Translations under genes and position numbers: made by a program
From: Myxococcales bacterium UBA1660
Lineage (GTDB): Bacteria; Myxococcota_A; Polyangia; Polyangiales; Houyiibacteriaceae
Reading direction: 5' to 3'
DNA: 10,043 bases
Assembly (NCBI GenBank): GCA_002320815.1
Contig: DCLA01000092.1
Location: forward strand, 1-10,043
Part shown: positions 5,885 through 10,043 of the stretch, piece by piece
Layout: every line of letters begins with the position of its first letter
How positions within the stretch are numbered: the first letter of the stretch is position 1
The notes under the pieces: model-generated
Seen by the model: the letters and a program-made list of their open reading frames with translations, nothing else
Told to the model about the DNA's origin: nothing
Databases searched by the model: none

Positions 5885-7429
5885 ATGAGTCGCCTCCCCG
5901 TGCTCGTGCTGGACTTCGGCTCCCAGTACACGCAGCTCATCGCCCGCCGGATCCGCGAGCAGAACGTCTACTGCGAGCTCCACCCCTGCACGCTGGACCT
6001 CGAGGCCATCCGCGCCCTCGAGCCCCGCGCCATCGTATTGAGCGGGGGTCCGGCCAGCGTCTTCGCCGAGGGAGCGCCGAGCTGCGACCCGGGGGTCTTC
6101 GAGCTGGGCGTCCCGGTGTTGGGGATCTGCTACGGGATGCAGCTCACCGCCCACCTGATGGGCGGCAAGGTCGAGGCCTCGATGGAGCGGGAGTACGGCC
6201 CGGCCAAGATGCGCGTCGACGTGCCCCAGGGGATCCTGGACACCTTCGAAGCCGGCCAGGAGACCGACGTCTGGATGAGCCACGGCGACCGGGTCGTCTC
6301 GCTCCCCGAGGGCTTCGAGGTCGTGGGCCACACCCCCAACAGCCCCTACGCGGCGGTCGCGCACCTGGAGCGGAAGATCTTCGGCCTCCAGTTCCACCCC
6401 GAGGTGGCCCACACGCCGCGGGGCGCCGAGGTTCTCCGCGCGTTCCTCTTCGACGTCGCCGGCCTGGAGGCCGACTGGACCCCGGGCAGCTTCGTCGAGC
6501 GCTCGGTGGAGGAGATCCGCCGGCAGGTGGGCAACGCCCGCGCCGTCTGCGGTCTGAGCGGCGGCGTCGACAGCTCGGTGGCGGCGATGCTCGTCTCCAA
6601 GGCCATCGGCGACCGGCTCACCTGCGTCTTCGTGGACAACGGGCTCCTCCGCAAGGACGAGGCCCAGCGGGTCATGGAGATGTTCGAGGGCCGCATGGGC
6701 CTGGACATCGTCCACGTCGACGCGTCGGACGAGTTCTTGGATGCCCTGGCCGGGGTCGACGACCCGGAGAAGAAGCGGAAGATCATCGGCAAGGTCTTCA
6801 TCGACGTCTTCGACCGCGAGGCCGGCAAGCTCGACGGCGTGAAGTACCTGGTCCAGGGCACCCTCTACCCCGACGTCATCGAGAGCGTCTCCCACTCGGG
6901 GCCGAGCGCGGTGATCAAGAGCCACCACAACGTCGGGGGGCTCCCGGAGCACATGGACCTCGAGCTGGTCGAGCCCCTGCGGCTCCTCTTCAAGGACGAG
7001 GTCCGCCAGGTGGGCACGGCGATGGGGATGCCCCGGGACGTGCTCCAGCGACAGCCCTTCCCCGGCCCCGGCCTGGCGGTGCGCTGCCCGGGCGCCATCG
7101 ACCGCCCCAAGCTCGACGTCCTGCGCGAGGCCGACGCCATCCTGGACGAAGAGATCCGCGCCGCGGGATACTACGAGAAGCTGTGGCAGAGCTTCTGCGT
7201 ACTGGTCCCGGTGAAGACCGTGGGCGTGATGGGGGATGGCCGGACCTACGAGTGGGTCATCGCCATCCGCGCCGTCGAGTCCCAGGACGCGATGACCGCC
7301 GACTGGGCCCGGCTGCCCTACGAGCTCTTGGCCAAGGTCTCGTCGCGGATCATCAACGAGGTCCGCGGATGCAACCGGGTGGTCTACGACATCAGCAGCA
7401 AGCCCCCGGCCACCATCGAGTGGGAGTGA
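5885..7429 (+). CDS. guaA: GMP synthase (glutamine-hydrolysing)
   Basis: Converts XMP, ATP and glutamine to GMP, completing guanylate synthesis from IMP. The 514-aa length matches the bacterial family. The N-terminal class I amidotransferase domain shows LDFGSQYTQLIARRIRE, the oxyanion segment SGGPASVF, nucleophile Cys82 in GICYGMQL, and the His171/Glu173 pair in FHPEV. The ATP-pyrophosphatase domain starts with the P-loop SGGVDSS (225-231). The C-terminal dimerisation domain ends with the typical DISSKPPATIEWE. The ATG at 5885 is preferred over an in-frame GTG at 5876 because it gives the usual short lead into VLVLDFGSQ; neither has a strong ribosome site. Its TGA overlaps the ATG of the next gene by one base (TGATG), so it appears to be the first gene of a three-gene unit with two small envelope proteins. 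guaB lies on the same strand behind a block of opposite-strand genes. Confidence 0.98.
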   Translation: MSRLPVLVLDFGSQYTQLIARRIREQNVYCELHPCTLDLEAIRALEPRAIVLSGGPASVFAEGAPSCDPGVFELGVPVLGICYGMQLTAHLMGGKVEASMEREYGPAKMRVDVPQGILDTFEAGQETDVWMSHGDRVVSLPEGFEVVGHTPNSPYAAVAHLERKIFGLQFHPEVAHTPRGAEVLRAFLFDVAGLEADWTPGSFVERSVEEIRRQVGNARAVCGLSGGVDSSVAAMLVSKAIGDRLTCVFVDNGLLRKDEAQRVMEMFEGRMGLDIVHVDASDEFLDALAGVDDPEKKRKIIGKVFIDVFDREAGKLDGVKYLVQGTLYPDVIESVSHSGPSAVIKSHHNVGGLPEHMDLELVEPLRLLFKDEVRQVGTAMGMPRDVLQRQPFPGPGLAVRCPGAIDRPKLDVLREADAILDEEIRAAGYYEKLWQSFCVLVPVKTVGVMGDGRTYEWVIAIRAVESQDAMTADWARLPYELLAKVSSRIINEVRGCNRVVYDISSKPPATIEWE

Positions 7430-7818
7430 TGCGCGTCTTGGCCCTCGGCCTCTGGCTCGCGGCGCCGGCGACGGCGCAGCCCTTCGCGGACGAGCCCCTC
7501 CGCGTCGAAGACGACGCCTTGGTCGTCGCCCGCTCGTCCGCGCCGGACGAGCGCATCGGGCCCCTCGCGGCGCGCCGCCTCTCGAGCCGCAACCGCGCCG
7601 ATGGCCTCGGCCGGGACGCCATGCACCGCTGGGTCGACGACGCCCTGGACGCGGCGATGGCCCAGCCCGACGTCGCCGCGAGCGCCCATCGGGTCGTCGA
7701 CTCCGATGAGGTCCGGGTCCGGACCCGCCCCCTGGTGGACGCCAGCGCGGTGGTCGGACTCCGGCTCCCCCTCGACGCGCTGCGCGCGGTCGCGCCGCTC
7801 GCGGAGGGCCCGTGGTGA
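7429..7818 (+). CDS. Small secreted protein of unknown function
   Basis: A 129-aa protein that I do not recognise. It starts with a short Sec-type signal, MRVLALGLWLAAPATAQ, with likely cleavage after ATA or AQ near residue 17, so it should be exported to the periplasm or beyond. The mature part has no cysteine and no further membrane segment. It is rich in Arg, Asp and Ala, with a predicted helical middle (GRDAMHRWVDDALDAAM) followed by a stretch of alternating charged and hydrophobic residues (DEVRVRTRPLVDASAVVGL) that suggests beta-strands. This order loosely recalls LPP20/FlgT-like small envelope domains, but I cannot support that assignment. The ATG overlaps the guaA stop by one base (7429). 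Its own stop overlaps the start of a PEGA lipoprotein gene, so the two small genes are probably translationally coupled and may act together at the cell envelope. Confidence 0.75.
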   Translation: MRVLALGLWLAAPATAQPFADEPLRVEDDALVVARSSAPDERIGPLAARRLSSRNRADGLGRDAMHRWVDDALDAAMAQPDVAASAHRVVDSDEVRVRTRPLVDASAVVGLRLPLDALRAVAPLAEGPW

Positions 7819-8123
7819 CCCGGGCCATCCAGCCGCTCCTTCGGATCGGGGCCCTGCTCGCCCTGGTCAGCGCCTGCCACGCGGAGCCGCGCCCCACCCC
7901 AGCCGGGCTCACCGTCATCGCGCGGCCGGCCGACGCCCGGGTGTACGTCGACGGTCGCTTCGTGGCCTCGGCGAAGATCCTCGCGCGCCGCCCCCACGAG
8001 CTCGCGCCCGGGACGCACCAGATCACCGTGAGCGCGCCCGGGTACTTCCCGCACGACCTGGAGACCGAGCTCCCGGCGGGGGTCTCCACCATCGAGATCG
8101 CCCTCCGACCCGTCCCGCCCTGA
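7815..8123 (+). CDS. Small PEGA-domain lipoprotein
   Basis: A 102-aa predicted lipoprotein. The N-terminus has a basic and hydrophobic signal (IGALLALVSAC) ending in a lipobox with Cys21 as the acylation site, so the mature protein should be anchored in a membrane on the outer side. Residues about 31-102 form one PEGA-type domain, a small beta-rich surface module: GLTVIARPADARVYVDGRFV, then LAPGTHQITVSAPGYFP. It ends right after the last strand (IEIALRPVPP). I chose the GTG at 7815 over the one at 7812 because GGAGG (7803-7807) is then seven bases away and the start forms a GTGA overlap with the previous stop. It is the last gene of the guaA unit. PEGA domains are common in myxobacterial surface proteins, but a specific function cannot be read from the sequence. 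Confidence 0.85.
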   Translation: MTRAIQPLLRIGALLALVSACHAEPRPTPAGLTVIARPADARVYVDGRFVASAKILARRPHELAPGTHQITVSAPGYFPHDLETELPAGVSTIEIALRPVPP

Positions 8124-8155
8124 GTCGTCTCACTGGGGTCCGCAGGGTCCAGTGG

Positions 8156-8191
8156 CCGGTCGGGTGGCTCGTGCACTCGCCACCTGGCCGG
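8156..8191 (+). terminator. Long hairpin downstream of the guaA operon
   Basis: The arms 8156-8168 and 8179-8191 can pair along all 13 positions as RNA (11 Watson-Crick pairs plus two G-U wobbles) around the ten-base loop TCGTGCACTC. It starts 33 bases after the lipoprotein stop. A short T-run (TTTT within GGAATTTTCCC) follows about a dozen bases later, too far for a classical intrinsic terminator. A smaller inverted repeat, ACTGG/CCAGT (8132-8136, 8149-8153), precedes it. It may end or protect the guaA transcript. The other strand would form a slightly weaker stem. Confidence 0.45.
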
Positions 8192-8261
8192 GTCGTGGTG
8201 GAATTTTCCCAACGATTCCGACCCACGTTGTGGTGGCATGTGGGATGCAGTGGGTTCCGGT

Positions 8262-9605
8262 ATGGTTCGCTTCACCGCCGCCCTCCTCCTGACCCTGGCC
8301 GCCTCGGCCCCCGCTCTGGCTCAGCCCCGCTGCTCCGCTCCCCGCGTGCTCTTCGCCGTGGACAAGTCGTCGAGCATGCTGAGCGAGCTGCCCGCCGGGG
8401 GCTCCAAGTGGCAGGCGGCGCGCACCGCGCTGGGCACGGTCGCCGCGGGCTTCGAGGCCTCGGTGGACTTCGGCCTCCAGGTCTTCCCCTTCCCGGACCG
8501 CTGCGAGCCCGGCGCCATCACCATCGACGTCGGCTCCAACACCGCGACCGACCTGGTCGACGCCCTCGGCGAGCCCCCGCCCAGCGGCGGCAACTACACC
8601 CCGATGGCCCAGACCCTGGACGTCATCGCCTCCTACGCCCCGATGCTCGACCCGGAGGTCGACTCCCACGTCGTCCTCATCACCGATGGCTGGCAGTGGT
8701 GCGACCCCTATGAGGCCACCACCCGCTTCACCCCCGTGGCCAGCGTCGAGCGGCTCCGGGACCTCGGCCTCACGGTCCACGTGATCGGCTTCGGCGCCGG
8801 CGTGGACTCGCTCACCCTGAACCGCGCCGCCGTGGCCGGCGGCACCGCCTTGCCCGGCTGCGACGCCACCCTCGCCGATCCCGCGGCCGCCAACCACTGC
8901 TACCAGCAGGCCAACGACCTCACCGAGCTCACCCGGGCCCTGGACGGCATCGCCCGCGCCATCACCGCCGAGGAGTGCGACGGCTGGGACAACGACTGCG
9001 ACGGCGCCGTCGACGAGGGCTTCGACGTGGACAGCGACGGGTACACCGTCTGCGGCACCGACCCGCTCACCCCCGGCGAGCTCGACCCCACCCTGAGCGA
9101 CTGCGACGACGCGACGTCGACCACCTTCCCCGGCGCCGGCGAGGCCTGCAACGGCGTGGACGACGACTGCGACGGCGTCATCGACCCCGGCTGCGCCTGC
9201 GAAGACGGCGAGCGGCGCGCCTGCGGCTCGGCCATCGGCGCCTGCATCGAGGGCACCCAGGTCTGCTTCCGCGGCGCCTGGGGCGAGTGTGAGGGCGGCG
9301 TGACCGCCGAGGCCCGGGAGCTCTGCGACGGGGTCGACGAGGACTGCGACGGCGACGTCGACGAGGACGCCGACTGCGGGATGGGCGCGGTGTGCATCGC
9401 CGGCCTCTGCGAGCCCACCGAGCCCGAGGCCCCGGCGAACCCGGTCGAGCCCGAACCCGAGCCCACCGCGGACGCCGGCCCCCGCCCGGTCCCGCCCATG
9501 GAGGGCGGTTGCGCCTGCGACACCACCGGCCCCGACGCCTCTCCGCTCTTCGGCGCCAGCTTCCTCCTGCTGCTCCTGGCCTGGCGTCGCCGGCGCCCCG
9601 CCTGA
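8262..9605 (+). CDS. Secreted VWA-domain protein with MopE-type repeats and MYXO-CTERM-like tail
   Basis: A 447-aa predicted surface or secreted protein. A Sec signal (MVRFTAALLLTLAASAPALA) leads into a von Willebrand A domain (about 28-235) with an intact metal-binding MIDAS site: Asp34-x-Ser36-x-Ser38 in FAVDKSSSM, Thr113 in NYTPM, and Asp142 in ITDGWQW. Three MopE-like motifs follow: CDGWDNDCDGAVDE (239-252), CNGVDDDCDGVID (296-308) and CDGVDEDCDGDVDE (355-368). A DxDSDGYxxC...DCDD stretch lies between the first two, so this part is acidic, Cys-rich and probably metal-binding. A Pro/Glu linker (385-413) leads to GGCACD, a hydrophobic segment (427-441) and RRRR. This is the layout of the MYXO-CTERM sorting tail, where the Cys is the invariant residue. 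The ATG at 8262 is preferred over the in-frame 8238 because it places the signal peptide at the very N-terminus. No strong ribosome site is present. Ligand and role are unknown. Confidence 0.88.
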   Translation: MVRFTAALLLTLAASAPALAQPRCSAPRVLFAVDKSSSMLSELPAGGSKWQAARTALGTVAAGFEASVDFGLQVFPFPDRCEPGAITIDVGSNTATDLVDALGEPPPSGGNYTPMAQTLDVIASYAPMLDPEVDSHVVLITDGWQWCDPYEATTRFTPVASVERLRDLGLTVHVIGFGAGVDSLTLNRAAVAGGTALPGCDATLADPAAANHCYQQANDLTELTRALDGIARAITAEECDGWDNDCDGAVDEGFDVDSDGYTVCGTDPLTPGELDPTLSDCDDATSTTFPGAGEACNGVDDDCDGVIDPGCACEDGERRACGSAIGACIEGTQVCFRGAWGECEGGVTAEARELCDGVDEDCDGDVDEDADCGMGAVCIAGLCEPTEPEAPANPVEPEPEPTADAGPRPVPPMEGGCACDTTGPDASPLFGASFLLLLLAWRRRRPA

Positions 9606-9616
9606 CCCCCTTGCTT

Positions 9617-9632
9617 CCCGCGGGGCCGCGGG
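9617..9632. terminator. GC-rich palindrome after the VWA gene
   Basis: CCCGCG (9617-9622) and CGCGGG (9627-9632) form a six-pair stem with a GGGC loop, inside the 40-base gap before hutU. No T-run follows, so it could equally be a chance palindrome or part of the hutU leader. Confidence 0.25.
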
Positions 9633-9645
9633 TTAGCCCGGCCCC

Positions 9646-10043
9646 ATGAGCACTGGAAGCCGAGAGGTCCGCGCCCCCCGAGGAACCGAGCTGCGCTGCA
9701 AGGGTTGGCCCCAGGAGGCGGCCCTCCGCATGCTGATGAACAACCTCGACCCCGAGGTGGCCGAGCGCCCGGCGGACCTGGTGGTCTACGGCGGCACCGG
9801 CAAGGCGGCGCGCTCCTGGGAGGCCTTCGACGTCATCGTGCGCGAGCTGGAGCAGCTCGGCGACGACGAGACCCTGCTGGTCCAGAGCGGCAAGGCCGTG
9901 GGTCGCTTCAAGACCCACCCCGACGCGCCGCGGGTCCTCCTGGCCAACAGCCTGCTGGTCCCCAAGTGGGCCACCTGGGAGCACTTCCGGGAGCTGGAGA
10001 AGAAGGGCCTGATCATGTTCGGCCAGATGACGGCCGGCTCGTG
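9646..10043 (+). CDS. hutU: Urocanate hydratase, N-terminal part (3' end outside window)
   Basis: Urocanase converts urocanate to imidazolonepropionate in histidine degradation, using tightly bound NAD+ as an electrophile. The first 132 residues are visible and match the conserved N-terminus. They include the CKGWPQEAALRMLMNNLDPEVAE lead-in in the family position, the dinucleotide-binding YGGTGKAARSW (48-58), LLVQSGKAVG (77-86), THPDAPRVLLANS (90-102), VPKWATWEHF and GQMTAGS at the window edge. The ATG at 9646 gives a typical length before these blocks, although no clear Shine-Dalgarno sequence precedes it. The frame is open to the last base, where it continues with the TG of a probable Trp codon. 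It lies 40 bases after the VWA gene on the same strand; other hut genes, if clustered, would be beyond the window. Confidence 0.97.
   Translation, partial: MSTGSREVRAPRGTELRCKGWPQEAALRMLMNNLDPEVAERPADLVVYGGTGKAARSWEAFDVIVRELEQLGDDETLLVQSGKAVGRFKTHPDAPRVLLANSLLVPKWATWEHFRELEKKGLIMFGQMTAGS

Noticed and set aside
5776..7428. Plus-strand frame overlapping guaA and running into the small secreted protein
   Set aside because: The part inside guaA is Arg/Pro/Gly-rich shadow sequence. Only the section from the ATG at 7429, with a signal peptide, looks real.
5783..8275. 830-codon open frame opposite guaA and its neighbours
   Set aside because: It is the complement of securely identified genes on the other strand, has biased Arg/Ala/Asp content and no recognisable domain.

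Overview
The window is very GC-rich DNA, densely coding, with strong third-position G/C bias. Three things point to a myxobacterium (Myxococcota): a protein that looks like the myxobacteria-restricted DUF2378/TIGR02265 family, a von Willebrand A protein with MopE-type CDGxDxDCDG repeats and a MYXO-CTERM-like tail, and a soluble hybrid histidine kinase of the kind these genomes carry in large numbers. The lineage is inferred from gene content only.

Layout. Positions 1-570 (+) are the 3' end of guaB (IMP dehydrogenase). A block of four minus-strand genes follows (607-5770). Read in its own direction it holds a DUF2378-like protein, then a thiamine-diphosphate (ThDP) enzyme of the acetolactate-synthase superfamily, a FabH/KAS III-like protein and a soluble hybrid histidine kinase. 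The last three overlap end to start and look like one operon. The plus strand resumes at 5885 with complete guaA (GMP synthase). It is followed, with overlapping start and stop codons, by a small secreted protein and a small PEGA-domain lipoprotein. After a 138-base gap containing a strong hairpin comes the VWA/MopE/MYXO-CTERM surface protein (8262-9605). The window ends inside hutU (urocanate hydratase), from 9646.

How the genes fit together. guaB and guaA catalyse the two steps from IMP to GMP and are often adjacent. Here they keep the same orientation but are separated by about 5.3 kb of opposite-strand genes. The most interesting unit is the ThDP enzyme / KAS III-like protein / histidine kinase operon. 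A carboligating ThDP enzyme paired with a KAS III-like acyltransferase could make an acyloin (alpha-hydroxyketone) or acylated derivative. A co-transcribed sensor kinase raises the possibility of a signalling role. This is a hypothesis: catalytic residues support ThDP chemistry, but the KAS III-like protein keeps only the nucleophilic Cys, and the kinase's C-terminal receiver has Glu in place of the phosphoacceptor Asp.

No tRNA, rRNA, CRISPR array, insertion sequence or phage gene was seen.
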